Shown in pieces: positions 14,401 to 24,343 of a DNA stretch of 64,000 bases (its first letter is position 1; the number at the start of each line of letters is the position of its first letter). The stretch spans positions 372,001 to 436,000 of the forward strand of contig NZ_CP030041.1 in assembly GCF_003260975.1 (NCBI RefSeq). The letters are read 5' to 3'. Position numbers and translations under genes: made by a program. The notes beneath the pieces were generated by a model that saw only the letters and a program-made list of their open reading frames with translations, did no database searches and was not told the origin of the DNA. This DNA comes from Echinicola strongylocentroti. Its GTDB lineage: Bacteria > Bacteroidota > Bacteroidia > Cytophagales > Cyclobacteriaceae.

Positions 14401-16236
14401 GTAGACGGTGTCCGAGTACTTGGTCGTACCGCTGCCCGTATAGCTTTCGTGGCCTGACCCGTCAGCCAGTGCCTGCGTCACGGTACTGCGGCTGCCGATC
14501 ACCTTCTCGCCCGTCACCACCGGACGGTCCAGGGCATCGTACTTGGTAAAGGACCATTTGTTGGCATTCTCCCCGCGTTGGTTGCCATCTTGGGTAAGCA
14601 CCAGCCTGTCCAGCTTATCGTAGACCATATAGACCGGCTCCGCACCGGGCACCCGCTTCTCGGTCATGCGGTTACGGTGGTCGTACCGGTACTGGAAGGC
14701 CCAGTCGTCCAAGTAGGACTGCGCAGGCATCGCACCAACGGCCTTGATCTCCACGCCATCGCCCAGCACATCCCCGGGCTTCACGGTCACCGTTGCCGTG
14801 GGAATATAGGCCACCTTGCCACCCGACTGGGCGGCGATGTCGGCATAGTCCACGTCCTCGCTCACCAGGTAATAGCCTTCGGGAGCTTCCATCTCGGCCT
14901 TGGCATAGCCCTTGGAGGCCTCCGGCGGCAGCACATAGGACAGGTTGCCATACTGGTCGTACACGTAATAGGTGTCCGCCCACTGGCCATCGGGTGCCTG
15001 CACCCGCTTCAGCACCACACGATCCTGTAGGTCCCTGAACTCAATGGTCTCGTGCTTTTCCTCATCGGTGGTCACGGTCTTGTACAAGGTACCGGGCTTA
15101 TAGTAGCGATAGGCGATCAGCCTGTCGCCTTCCACTTCCCAGAGCACGGCCCTGTCCTCTTTCGTGTTGGACAGGTAGTCCATGCGGACGGGCCGACCCG
15201 TTTTATTGCCTTCTTCATCTACTTTTTTGGCCCAGCTGTCACCGGGGGCATAGCTGGCCATGACCCTGTTCAGCGGCGAGCCGTCAAACTCGCTTTCGCT
15301 GAAGGCCACTTCGCCGACCCCGTTCCCGAAATGGTCATCATAATAGGCCTGCTGCTGTTCGTTCCAGCCTTCCACATAGTGGCCATTGCCTTGGGAAGTG
15401 CTGGCATAGGGCAAGAACTTCCTGGCCTCCCGGCCAAAGGCATCGTATTCCACGCCGGCCACGATGTCCTTGCCAGTCGGGCTGGCCGCCACCTGCACCT
15501 GCTGCATCGGACGGCCAAGGCCGTCGTAATAGGCAAACTGTTTTTGGGAAACGCTACGGTCACCCGTTTCAAGCTCAGAGGAATTTTGAACAGGTACTGT
15601 TGCGGTATAGGTCTTGATATAGTTATACGATGAGTTTTCGTCAAGGGGGGGATTGACAATGGCCCGAACATCTATCATAATGGTTTCACATCCCGAGGAA
15701 TGTTTATAGGCCAATTTATATGTAGTAGTCGCTGATAGGTATTCTGTTGTATAACTCATATCACTCGATAACAGTCTGGTACCCTCAGCGTTGTACCACT
15801 GGTAAGTGTATCCACTTGGGGAGGTATTTGCAATAAGGGTTACTTGTCCAGCGCCCGTACGACTGACGTTTTGGGCCGAAGGAACCGTTCCATCACAAGG
15901 GTTTTCCACTTTTACATTCAAAAATGTGAAGTAATAATTATCATAAGTAACGTAGCCATAATTTATACTTTGGGCACCTTCTTCAAAAAAAAACAGACGA
16001 CTTTCAAAGTCTGTTTTATTTATAAAGGTCACACTCGAACCACCCCAATACCCATCACCCCCTGACGGAGGTGAAATGGAGATTCCATTTTTGGAAAATT
16101 CGGCCCTGTACAATATTTGGTTTCTTAACGGAACGCTCGTGGGACCAGTGATCTTTACTTCTATCTGTCCCCAAACAGTTAAGGACAGCAACAAAAAAAA
16201 GACACTTAGAGCTGCAAAATATTGGGGATTTCTCAT
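11407..16236 (-). CDS. Rhs/YD-repeat polymorphic toxin with hydrolase-like C-terminal tip
   Basis: A 1609-residue secreted protein. It has a signal peptide (residues ~1-23, ending VWGQ) and an Ig-like segment near 110-190. A DUF6443-type region follows (YYDGLGRPMQQVQVAASPTG, ~205-340), then many YD repeats, the core signature YHLKDHLGNVRVTF near 1040, and the FNGKERQ...GARMYMSDLGRW core near 1290-1350 ending at about 1357. The last ~250 residues are a distinct AT-rich tip. They contain IYSHSRGGAF near 1472, a serine-hydrolase nucleophile-elbow-like S-H-S-R-G-G, plus H-L-A-P-H-Q and M-H-H-T-S-D-A. I infer a lipase/esterase-like effector, not proven. The immunity candidate overlaps downstream, and an upstream lipocalin-like gene overlaps by 4 bp. 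Confidence 0.85.
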   Translation of the reverse strand: MRNPQYFAALSVFFLLLSLTVWGQIEVKITGPTSVPLRNQILYRAEFSKNGISISPPSGGDGYWGGSSVTFINKTDFESRLFFFEEGAQSINYGYVTYDNYYFTFLNVKVENPCDGTVPSAQNVSRTGAGQVTLIANTSPSGYTYQWYNAEGTRLLSSDMSYTTEYLSATTTYKLAYKHSSGCETIMIDVRAIVNPPLDENSSYNYIKTYTATVPVQNSSELETGDRSVSQKQFAYYDGLGRPMQQVQVAASPTGKDIVAGVEYDAFGREARKFLPYASTSQGNGHYVEGWNEQQQAYYDDHFGNGVGEVAFSESEFDGSPLNRVMASYAPGDSWAKKVDEEGNKTGRPVRMDYLSNTKEDRAVLWEVEGDRLIAYRYYKPGTLYKTVTTDEEKHETIEFRDLQDRVVLKRVQAPDGQWADTYYVYDQYGNLSYVLPPEASKGYAKAEMEAPEGYYLVSEDVDYADIAAQSGGKVAYIPTATVTVKPGDVLGDGVEIKAVGAMPAQSYLDDWAFQYRYDHRNRMTEKRVPGAEPVYMVYDKLDRLVLTQDGNQRGENANKWSFTKYDALDRPVVTGEKVIGSRSTVTQALADGSGHESYTGSGTTKYSDTVYPKGITEAEVHTVTYYDNYAFTDKKFALPTGVFGDDDHKIIPKAFTAMRGQVTGTKVKILGSTNDYIETVNFYDDRYRLIQYKVLNHHKGEDVVTTQYDFAGRVRKTHLLHHNPAADMGPMEVAQEYTYDHAGRLLTVNHSINGATPVTLLRHTYNELGELVNKDLADGFEDIDYVYNIRGWLTKINNVSDGTSKLFEMDLHYDNAPSGHQAYNGNIGSTVWKNPYESVTNRYDYHYDAMNRLTAADYGHNDTGNAMGFDVTGIRYDLNGNIKSLNRKGDDDNRPNVDIDKLGYTYAKGNQLSKVADASGSTEGFKDGTNQTTEYFYDENGNMKEDRNKGITSITYNHLNLPQKVAFSADKYIEYSYDASGTKLSQKTVDSGESKVSDYMGGFVYEDDKLQFVQHDEGRVVPVMASDSETISSWDYQYHLKDHLGNVRVTFKTKPDAPDIYLATAENDQKTKDYEDTYFIRYGEVTRINADLFDHTDVGSAKTYSMRLNGMGNEIYGLAKSLKVKPGDQVSAEVWAKYLDPSTTGQSGSSFAQLINDLSSNASHIVVDGATAGMEPIIPFPGMISHGSGDAGAPKAYLNLLVLDRSRNYVTSSFVQVNTSAMENGSDVPHQFLKINPITIQEPGYVYIYLSNETGSRLEVFFDDFKVTHQNSLVVQKDDYYPFGMSFNSCTRPSSVGQKFKFNGKERQALTGWDDFGARMYMSDLGRWGVVDPAADVLEMSSPYVYSLNNPINFIDLDGELPIFINGRIMSNSERGDASYWDTQLLETIKNSGVANPGGELHFVDGDRFSTNFGSRDGFPLSAKGSWVNGGNSPAGRHNAGYFQAKRDFKSILNKLARDPESDKIIEKIQIYSHSRGGAFATGYTEGLLELIGAYADQFDDPSNVIQYVLHLAPHQSGSLQAFSGNEFSMHHTSDALSGNEMGGLLAAFESDIGNSILSAHSTTGFTKEVGAFIDSFLYNNESTDQSTVDDFIKRMQDEYGIEVTVKQ

Positions 16237-16679
16237 GGCTTCTCGGATTTATTGAATATTAACTTGGCCATCAAACCGGACTTTTCCTCAGGTACCAATA
16301 TTAGCCGTTCATCCTTCAAAAGCTCGATAACATAGGCCTTTCGATCACTGTCTGTGATTATCCACAGTGTCCCGTCCTCATCCAATGTCCAGGAGCCATT
16401 CACTTCCTCCTGCTTTCCCCTGAAAGAAAAATAGGCATTGAAGCTTCCGTTGTTAAAGAAACGGAATACCTTCGAGCCCATGTCCTTTATGATCTCTTCT
16501 TTCTTTTCAGGAGGAAGCATATCCAAGGTCTTTTGCTCTTTGTCTAGCATTTCTGATTCCAGAACTTCTGTGTCCAGTATCCATTTTCCCCGTAAGTACG
16601 TATTCTGAGCCATAGTCTTACATGGAATGATTATATAAAAAGCTGTCGTCAATATTATTATTAAAGTAAATCTATTCAT
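16233..16679 (-). CDS. small secreted lipocalin-like protein
   Basis: A 148-residue protein with signal peptide (LIIILTTAFYIIIPCKTMAQ) and an alternating-strand body (LRGKWILDTEVL; KVFRFFNNGSFNAYFSFRGK; VNGSWTLDEDGTLWIITDSD; ERLILVPEEK). The W-x-L-D-x ... G-S-W ... pattern is that of lipocalin-like small domains in Bacteroidota. It sits between two Rhs genes, overlapping the next by 4 bp and 9 bp after the previous one, so it is cotranscribed. Function unknown. Confidence 0.7.
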   Translation of the reverse strand: MNRFTLIIILTTAFYIIIPCKTMAQNTYLRGKWILDTEVLESEMLDKEQKTLDMLPPEKKEEIIKDMGSKVFRFFNNGSFNAYFSFRGKQEEVNGSWTLDEDGTLWIITDSDRKAYVIELLKDERLILVPEEKSGLMAKLIFNKSEKP

Positions 16680-16688
16680 CGTCTTGTC

Positions 16689-19600
16689 TTATTGGTCTTT
16701 TTCAGCATAGTGGTAATTGTAGGTTTCCAGCACATTCCCTTCATGGTCCTTGATGGACTTCAGCCTGTTAAAGTCGTCGTACTCATAATAGATGGTGATA
16801 CCGTTGGGGTCAGTCTCACTGGTCATGCCCACTAGTGGATCGTAGGTATAGGTGATCATTTGGGCATCTATCGGATGGAGCCGGACATCATCTATGTAAA
16901 AGTCTGTTTCTCCTATTACTCTACCTGCACTGGAAGCTTCAATGGTCACCGTATCTTCGAGACGGTTCCAGGTTTCACCATCATTACTGCGCCAATAACT
17001 AAGTATATACTTTCCTGGAATTTTGTCTCTCAATTCCAATGTATACTTTCCGTTATAAACAAACTTCCCCGTCCGAGCGTTGGATGAGGCCTCTCCCCCG
17101 CTATATTCCTCAAACCCTTCATATAGTGACTGGCCTACCCTGCTTATGTCAATGGCTGTCTCGCTGTACCTTAGTTTCATGGTAAAGCCTACATCTGCCG
17201 GTTTGGTAAAATTAATGTGGTAGACGCCCGGGTCAAGTGAAAGCGACCAAGTGGCAGGCAGTCCGGCCGCTTCATAAAAAGACTTTTCAGCATAGACGTT
17301 TTTACCGTCCGATGACACCAACTGAAGAGATACTTCACCAGTACCATTGCCCTTTGCAGAATAAAGCGACGTGATCTCAAGGTTTGCCGTTTGTGCAGAG
17401 GATATGGTTATATAAAAAAAGGCCTTGCCCTTAGTATATCCCTTTGCCGGGTCTTGCGTTGTATTTGCATTCACCCAAGATTCACCTGAGACCTCCATGC
17501 CTCCTTCATCGTTTTTCGCATTCACAATCTTGGCGACCGGATACTGTCCATTATATCCCCAGATATAACTAGTCACCGTCCCGTCTTCCTTGGATACCGC
17601 TGTGGGATTGCCATAGCTGTCGTAAGCATGGTAGCGGAGGCGGGGTTCCAGGGGAGCATTGCCTTTCGCAGCTTTAACTATTGAAGGAAGTACTGTTCCA
17701 TTGTCTGTCTCTTGGTAGGTTGTTCTCTGGGAGGAAATTTTCTCCCCATTTCGCCAAATCTCCACCTGGATGGGGGTGGCAATACGATGCTGTTCTACGT
17801 GCTTAAGTTTACCAATGGAAGTATATTCTTGTGAGGATAAGTTTCCTCCATTCAAGAATGATTCGCTGGTAATATCATCAGGGTAATAGGTCTTCGTTGT
17901 AACCTTATTCCCTTTGGAGGTGGTTACTTCGGTCCTACTAGGCTGAAGGTGGACTGGATTATCATAATAATACTTGTTAACCACTTCTATAGTATCTTCT
18001 CCATTGGAATTGAATGTTCTTTCAATTGTTTCATCCAAATAATGCCAATAAGAGTTCAATGAATACTCCGTAATGTCCAAATTATCGATTTCATTTGGAT
18101 ACGTAAGAACCTCGCCAACAGACTTATTACGGCAAGGATGATAAAATATCAATTCAACATTGTTATGTTTACGAGCCAAACATACCCAATCTCGCTTCCA
18201 AGGTATTGCAAACCAAGAATGCCCATGGTCAGTTATACAGGTTGAATACTTATATGTTTTATTGATATCTTCTGCCTTACACTGGTAGGTTACAGATCCG
18301 GTAGGACCAACAAAATCATATTTTTTATTGATGGAATATCCATAAGTAGTTTCAGAAATTCTTTCGTCCTTCTTATATTTATTTTCAATTTCTCTTAGAA
18401 CAACTATATCGGAAGATTCAGTAACCTTAAAAGCCCTTTGATAATGTAACTGCCCATTATCCCATCCCGTATTGTTCCAAGGGGAGCTGGCTATATAATC
18501 TCCCACTATAGGATTCCCTTGTGCATCACTAGACATAAGAAATTCTTTCTCTTCTCCACCATTCTCAAAATCATCTCCACCATGGCTAATTGTTACATAT
18601 TCATAATAGGTCGTGCTGTTTCCAAAAGAATTAAACAACGGTCGAACTGAACTTGAATTCAACGTGGTATAATAAGTCTCTACAATCGATACCATATCCT
18701 GACATTTGGTCTGATTAGTTTGCTCTGACAAATAGTATGAGGGGATTCCTTCGACTCCAGAAGAAACCAATGGCGTCTCTTTTTTTCCATAATAATACCG
18801 CTTTTCAACAGGATCACTGTATCCGTTTTGAAAATCCTTTGATCGCTTTATCCTGACCCCGCCAACAATGATGTTTTCGTAAACTTCTTCAGGGAGCGCA
18901 GTGTGGTAATAGATCATTAAATTCGCACTTACACAAGTAAATGTTGGTTGTATCCTTACTGTATAACTGTGTCCTTTTTTTATTTTAAGATAAAACTGAC
19001 GGTTAGTAGTTTCATCCGATACAGTCAAACTACCTCCGCTAGAAATTGACCCCGATTGAGTTTTTCTAATTATTTCTAAGTTCTCACCGGTTTGATCATC
19101 TACTACGGTAATATGAGCTTTGGACTTACCCACATCCTGAAGTTGGTCACAATCGTATGCATTAAACCCTCCAAAAGCAACCATACTTGCCTCGTAGTCA
19201 AAAGGAGCTGTTGGGATCGTCCCTACCTTGTCAAATTCGCCACGTCCACCAACATCGCTTTTTCCTGTATTGATAGTTAATTGGAGCAATTCTGCTTCAG
19301 GAGCAATGGTTTTTTTTCCATTATAGGTATTCGGTTCGTATTCAAAAGTCGTAAACCCTTTTGTTGGATAAGTTATTTTTTTCAACAACCCCTTGACGGC
19401 ATACGTAAAATCCACTGATTTATCCGCTCCTATATTAAGGGAACTAATTTCAGTTCGAATAGAAGGATTGTTAAACAGATTTGGGAAATAGTTTTTGTTC
19501 GATTTTTTACCATTGTAGAAGCCCCAATGGTCTTGTGCTGCTGATAATCTCATTGCAAGACCTTCGGGATCATGGTACGAAAAAGAAAACGATCTATTCA

Positions 19601-20713
19601 CATCCCTCTCCGTTATTTGCTCCAAGAAAACCCTGTTATTTGCCGTAAACTTATACTGAAAACCATAAGCTTCTATTACTTTATCTTCCTTGCTTTTTAT
19701 AACTATATCAGACACCAAGTCAAGTCCACCTACACCAGGGTGTCCTTTATTGTGCTTAAGGTCTATATAACCGTTTTCTGGATGGTTGCTTTTTAGTTTG
19801 ATTAATCGCCTACCCTGAACCGTAAGATTACTGCTTATTACCGGATTAACTGTGTATCCAGGTCCAGTCCCTGTTGAATTTGAACAGCCGTTTTGATAGG
19901 TCGGGGTAGGAACTGTTATTGACTCGGATTTGCTTAAGGTGTAGGAGTAGTTATCATTTTCATAAATAAATTCAACCACGTCGCCGCTGATGTGTTCTAT
20001 TTTTGAAAGGTACCATGCAGTAATATAGGCAATCGGTTCAGGGCGAATACCTCCCCCAGAACTACGAAACATTGACTTTTCTGCCTCTAAGAAAAAATAG
20101 GATGTGCCATCAGGTGTAATGATCTTAAAGCCCCCATCATTTGAATAATAATCAATTCTCAGATCTTTATAGGGCATCATGATGATTTCATGGTTGTACC
20201 CTTTTACAAAACTACCTGTATATCCCATGAAATTATAAGAATAAAGGTCTTTCTCGGTATCTATTTGTTGTTGGCCCGCCAAGTAGAAGAATTCCAATGC
20301 CATAGGGCTCTGGTATCCAGCTTCATGGATATCTTTTTCTGGATAAAGTATCCCCTTGTCACTATCAGGCCTATCTCTTACAATCCTAGTAATCACGCCT
20401 CCCACGTTCAGGTTCCATCCCAAGCCGACGTTCGTTGAAATCTGGTCTACTTTAATCCCATTGCTTGAGTAGCTCAATGAAATAGGAACATTGATTTTTC
20501 CGGCTTTATAGTTGTAAATTGGAACGGAAACATTTGGAGTCCCACTAAAAAGTCCTACTGGCGTCTGACCAAATTTTCCCAAACTATATGCAGTTGGTGA
20601 AGGGGGACTAGCTTGGGCAACTCCGTTCCTTGCCCAAAAAGCAGTAGGCTTTTAAAAACAAAAACAACCCCTATCCCTACTTTGAATATTTCTAAAAAAC
20701 GCTTGTGATTCAT
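16689..20713 (-). pseudogene. Rhs-repeat protein, signal peptide separated by a frameshift
   Basis: The signal peptide reads from ATG 20713 (MNHKRFLEIFKVGIGVVFVF ... FGQGTE). The mature protein (AQASPPSPTAYSLGKFGQTP onward) is in another frame. The frame changes near 20625 at CAAGGAACGGAGTTGCC, where one added base would restore continuity. The remaining 1297-codon frame (nominal ATG 20582) has the usual N-terminal Rhs segment (NVSVPIYNYKAGKINVPISL, GLGWNLNVGGVITRIVRDRP) and ends with YTYDPLVGMTSETDPNG and YYEYDDFNRLKSIKD repeats. It has no core or toxic tip. This two-protein Rhs layout ahead of a DUF6443 Rhs gene is common in Bacteroidota. As written it could not be exported, so decay, phase variation or sequence error are open. 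Confidence 0.7.
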
Positions 20714-20878
20714 TGTATTTATGATTCTTGTTAACATAGAGTTTATATGCTGCGTGTATATGTAATAGCTAATCTTTGTATCCTATTTCTAATAACCCAA
20801 ACACACGAAACGGCCTTCTAATTGTCAATAATCAAAGTAAACAGAGGCTAACCATTTACCTAAAACGGAATTCTTCTT

Positions 20879-22228
20879 TCACCCTCCTCCATCCACCCCA
20901 AACCCCACCCGAAACACCCAAGGGCTCCCATAAAGGGGGTTGTCCCGGCTGCTAAAATTATACAGCAGCTGTGCTTGGCCCTGGACTTTTCCCTTTAGGC
21001 GGAAGCGCCTCTCCAGGCCGGCCAATACGCTGAAATACCAGTCCCTGCTGACCTGCTTGTCCGCTTGTGTCACTTTGCCTTGCAGTCCCTCGTATTCTCC
21101 ATGGAGATAGAACTGCTTGATCAGCTGATGTTCGGCAAATGCACGAGCACCCATCACTTTTGGGTCCGCAGCACTGTTGGGAATATCCTTGGTGGCCACT
21201 GTGAGCCGATAGGTACCGCCAAGGCCAATGTCAAACTTCTTGTTTACCCGGTAACTGATCTCGGGGTTCAGGTCTACTTTGGTATCCATGTCCACATGCA
21301 GCTGGAAACTACCGCCAACAACCAACCGGTCCTTTAGCCGTTTGCCCTTTAGCGAACTTGCTTTGGTGGCGGTAGAGAGGTCATTGGCATCGGGCACCTC
21401 GCTATAGCTCTTTTTAAGCTTGGCCATCTGCTCCTTGGCCTTTTCCAAGGCCTCTGGCTTGTCCTTAAAGTGGTCGCCCGCCTGGGCAGTGGCCAGTTTG
21501 AGCGCCCCGTCCTTGTCCATGTCCCCGGACAGATAGCTGTTTGCCTCCTTGAACTTAGCCAGTTCCTTGTTTTCAAATCCCCCTGGAAGCTCCGGTGCTT
21601 TCTCGTTGACGATATCTTTGGCGATGGCTTCCGTCTTGCCTTCGTATTCCTCGGCGAGCGCTTTTTTCTTTTGCTCCACCATAAACCTGATCTCGTCCCG
21701 GTCCAGGCTATCGATGGCCTTCAGGCTGTCCCGATAGCTTCTCAAGGTCTTTCTGTAAGAGTCGATTTCCCCTTCCAGCCCCTTGTAGCGAGCGAGATAA
21801 TCGCTGCCGTCCAGTTCTTCCTTGATCTTGCTTACCGATCGGTCCTTGGCCACTGTTTTGGTCTTCTCCCAAGAGGCCAGCTCTTCCAAGCGGTGAAGTG
21901 TATCGGTATAGATATAGTACTGCTCTTGTTGCTTGGCCAGCTGCCCCCTTCGACTCCGCTCAGGGAGCAGCTCAGGGGGCAGCTCAGGGGGCAGCTCTGT
22001 GGGAGGTGAGAGGGTTTTCAAGCTGTCCTTGGCGGCACGGCACTTCTTTTTTCGTTGCTTAAGGTAGTGGCGGTATTCTTTCTTGATCCGTTTGTACTCA
22101 TGCATTCGTTCGTCCACAGTCTCACTGGCCCTTCCGATACGGCCATCAAAGACCGATACGTCCAATGTCTGGGCATGTCCCCATAAGGAAATCAGCAGGA
22201 GCGATATGATCAGCGCAGCCATCTTCAT
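20879..22228 (-). CDS. secreted coiled-coil protein with C-terminal beta-barrel-like domain
   Basis: A 449-residue protein with signal peptide (ALIISLLLISLWGHAQ). A long charged helical region (~35-290) follows, then a C-terminal part of alternating strands ending in an aromatic/glycine residue pattern (FSVLAGLERRFRLKGKVQGQ ... VFRVGFGVDGGG), like outer-membrane barrels. A proline-rich insert (PPTELPPELPPELLPERSRR) near residue 75 is encoded partly by a dispersed DNA repeat. Family not recognised. It overlaps the upstream gene by one base (TGATG) and precedes the Rhs pair, so probably part of the same surface system. Confidence 0.65.
   Translation of the reverse strand: MKMAALIISLLLISLWGHAQTLDVSVFDGRIGRASETVDERMHEYKRIKKEYRHYLKQRKKKCRAAKDSLKTLSPPTELPPELPPELLPERSRRGQLAKQQEQYYIYTDTLHRLEELASWEKTKTVAKDRSVSKIKEELDGSDYLARYKGLEGEIDSYRKTLRSYRDSLKAIDSLDRDEIRFMVEQKKKALAEEYEGKTEAIAKDIVNEKAPELPGGFENKELAKFKEANSYLSGDMDKDGALKLATAQAGDHFKDKPEALEKAKEQMAKLKKSYSEVPDANDLSTATKASSLKGKRLKDRLVVGGSFQLHVDMDTKVDLNPEISYRVNKKFDIGLGGTYRLTVATKDIPNSAADPKVMGARAFAEHQLIKQFYLHGEYEGLQGKVTQADKQVSRDWYFSVLAGLERRFRLKGKVQGQAQLLYNFSSRDNPLYGSPWVFRVGFGVDGGG
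21944..21963. repeat. dispersed CCCCTTCGACTCCGCTCAGG repeat inside a gene
   Basis: This 20-bp sequence is, to my knowledge, a common intergenic repeat in Bacteroidota (CTGAGCGGAGTCGAAGGGG). Here it lies in frame and is followed by three near-copies of AGCTCAGGGGGC, giving the L-P-P-E-L repeats of the coiled-coil protein. Confidence 0.5.
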
Positions 22229-23190
22229 CAGTCATTGAGCTTTGTATTTTGGTCTTCCAAGACTTCCAGTCGCTTTTGTTGCTGCGCTATCAGCTCGGCC
22301 TGTTTCCGGTTGATGTCCTGTTGTTGGGAAATAAAGGAGGTCAATGCCTTCATCTTTTTCTCACCAAGCTGCCAATTCGTTAAGGCCTCTTTAAAAGAAA
22401 GCTCAAGTGATTGGACCTTTTGGTCTTTTTTGATCAAGTGCAATGTCAGCTCCTCAATTTTCTCCAGTAACACCCGGTTCAGTTCCATGATATTTACGCC
22501 TTCTCTCTTATATTCCTCTGCTGACCTCAGTCCTGGCAAATGCCCAAATTCATCGATAAAAGCCTTGGTCTCCTCCAACGATATCAACCTGTAATCCTTC
22601 CCAAACACATAATCCGGCCAGTTGGCCGTTTCCAGCTTGATCTCGTGGGCGCGGATATTGCCGTTTACGGTGAGTTTCGAATCGGGCGTGGTGGTGCCGA
22701 TACCTACCCTGCCCTCGAAAACAGAATGCTCTCCATTTCCCCTAAGCGCAGTTTCACCTCCTAGTCCTAAAAATCCATAATCCCGTTCTGCTATATGAAG
22801 CCAAATGGTGGTGTTTTTATCCGTCCCATTTATTTTCAGGCCCCGGTCTGATACCGGTGAAACAATATGTAGCGGTGCCTCTGGCTGAGTGGTGCCGATA
22901 CCTACCTTGCCTCCTGACGAAGGAAAAATAATTACATTCCCCTTACCCGGTCGTAAGGTAATGTCCCTGTTATCATAAGTAAAAATGGAAAAGTCGTCCC
23001 CATTACCATATGAAGCGTTATTGTTGTTCCACATAAATCCCGCATAGAAAGCTGAGGGAGTCCCAAAACGAAGAAACTTATAAGGCACCTCTCCTCCAAA
23101 AGAAGGATTTAAATAGCTCACATCCATGGTCTGCCCAAACAATGGGAAGAAGCCAAAACACATTAAAACGAGTAGAGTTGATTGCTTCAT
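22228..23190 (-). CDS. secreted fibre-like protein with VGIGT motifs (paralogue 1)
   Basis: A 320-residue protein with signal peptide (MKQSTLLVLMCFGFFPLFGQ), a YLNPSFGGEVPYKFLRFGTP opening, and two V-G-I-G-T-T-x-P motifs of the kind seen in phage-tail-fibre-like Bacteroidota proteins. The shared C-terminal motif follows (LETANWPDYVFGKDYRLISL, GHLPGL, V-N-I-M-E-L-N), then a helical coiled-coil tail. It ends one base into the next gene. The start and middle closely match paralogue 4 (FSIFTYDNRDITLRPG). Probably a trimeric or fibrous surface protein; partner unknown. Confidence 0.7.
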   Translation of the reverse strand: MKQSTLLVLMCFGFFPLFGQTMDVSYLNPSFGGEVPYKFLRFGTPSAFYAGFMWNNNNASYGNGDDFSIFTYDNRDITLRPGKGNVIIFPSSGGKVGIGTTQPEAPLHIVSPVSDRGLKINGTDKNTTIWLHIAERDYGFLGLGGETALRGNGEHSVFEGRVGIGTTTPDSKLTVNGNIRAHEIKLETANWPDYVFGKDYRLISLEETKAFIDEFGHLPGLRSAEEYKREGVNIMELNRVLLEKIEELTLHLIKKDQKVQSLELSFKEALTNWQLGEKKMKALTSFISQQQDINRKQAELIAQQQKRLEVLEDQNTKLND

Positions 23191-23363
23191 ATTATGTCAA
23201 TTGTTGAAATAAAATATCATAGGCATCGGAATAAGGATTTTATTTTCGAAGAAAATTCACCGAAATCCACCCCTATATCCCCTAAAGGGGACTTTCTGAT
23301 CACCCCACTGCACCTTTCGGATAGCTAGTTTATCGATTAATTTATCATGTGGGCAAATCATGA

Positions 23364-24290
23364 TCATTCCTTGTTTTGGCTGGCTTTTCTTTCCAGTGCT
23401 TCGATTCTTTGCTGTTGCTCCGCTATATATTTTGCCTGTTCTTGATTTACCTTTTGCTGTTGAATCAGGTATAGCGTCAGTTCTTCTATCTTTTCCAGAA
23501 GTTTTACATCCATCTCACCAAGATTGATCCCCTTTTCTTTTATTTCGGCTTCTGTAGGGATGTTGGGTAAATGACCTTGTTCTTTCACGTATGTTTCCAA
23601 GTCCATCAGCGGCATTAACGGATAGTCAGGGAGGAATACATAATCTGCCCACCCACCCTTCTTTACATTTACCTCATTGGCCGTTAGTCTGCCTTTGATC
23701 CCAAGGTCACCCGCTTTGGCGCTCAGGAACATTCCGTATTTATTTTCGGCTTTTCTTCCTGTTCCCCAATAAAAGTTACCATTGCTGTGAAACCCGAACA
23801 TCAACTCCGTGCTCTCGCCAGGGTTATACACGATTGCGGAGTGATCCGCGGAAACCAACTCCAAACTATTCCTAAAACCATGTACAGAGGATACCGGATT
23901 GTATCCTTTGATCGACATCCCCCCCTGTATGTTCAGCCTGCCATATTTGTTTAGGATCATCGAATAGCTGTTGCCGGCATTCCGGCCGGTCCCCCAGTAA
24001 AAATTACCATTACTATGAAACCCGAACATCAACTCCGTACTCTTACCGGGATTGTAGACAATGGCAGAATGACTAGATGAGAGCAATTGTAAGCTATTAT
24101 GGAAATAATTTACAGAGGAAATGGCATTATATCCCGAGAGTGAAATTCCCCCGTTCACATCCAATTTGGCTTGGGGTGCGGTTGTTCCTATCCCCACATT
24201 GCCACTGGATGGAAAGGTATTGGTCTGCCCCAAGGACATCCCTGCCGAGGTCAAGGACAGGACAATAAATACTATTATTGCTGCTTTCAT
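23364..24290 (-). CDS. secreted fibre-like protein with internal duplication (paralogue 2)
   Basis: A 308-residue protein with signal peptide (VFIVLSLTSAGMSLGQ), one V-G-I-G-T-T-A-P motif, then a ~75-residue unit repeated twice (SGYN..SSVNYFHNSLQLLS and KGYNPVSSVHGFRNSLELVS, each followed by HSAIVYNPG-S-TELMFGFHSN). The C-terminal block shared with its neighbours follows: GGWADYVFLPDYPLMPLMDL, GHLPNIPTEAEI, LGEMDVKLLEKIEELTLY, and a glutamine-rich coiled coil. Function unknown. Confidence 0.7.
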   Translation of the reverse strand: MKAAIIVFIVLSLTSAGMSLGQTNTFPSSGNVGIGTTAPQAKLDVNGGISLSGYNAISSVNYFHNSLQLLSSSHSAIVYNPGKSTELMFGFHSNGNFYWGTGRNAGNSYSMILNKYGRLNIQGGMSIKGYNPVSSVHGFRNSLELVSADHSAIVYNPGESTELMFGFHSNGNFYWGTGRKAENKYGMFLSAKAGDLGIKGRLTANEVNVKKGGWADYVFLPDYPLMPLMDLETYVKEQGHLPNIPTEAEIKEKGINLGEMDVKLLEKIEELTLYLIQQQKVNQEQAKYIAEQQQRIEALERKASQNKE

Positions 24291-24343
24291 ATATTATTTT
24301 TGAAATTTATAAGGATATAAATACCACGCTATCTGGGATTCGG

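Noticed and set aside
12949..15633. Long plus-strand open frames opposite the Rhs gene (up to 375 codons)
   Set aside because: They are shadows caused by the GC-rich codon use of the minus-strand Rhs gene; products have low-complexity valine/histidine-rich composition and no domain.
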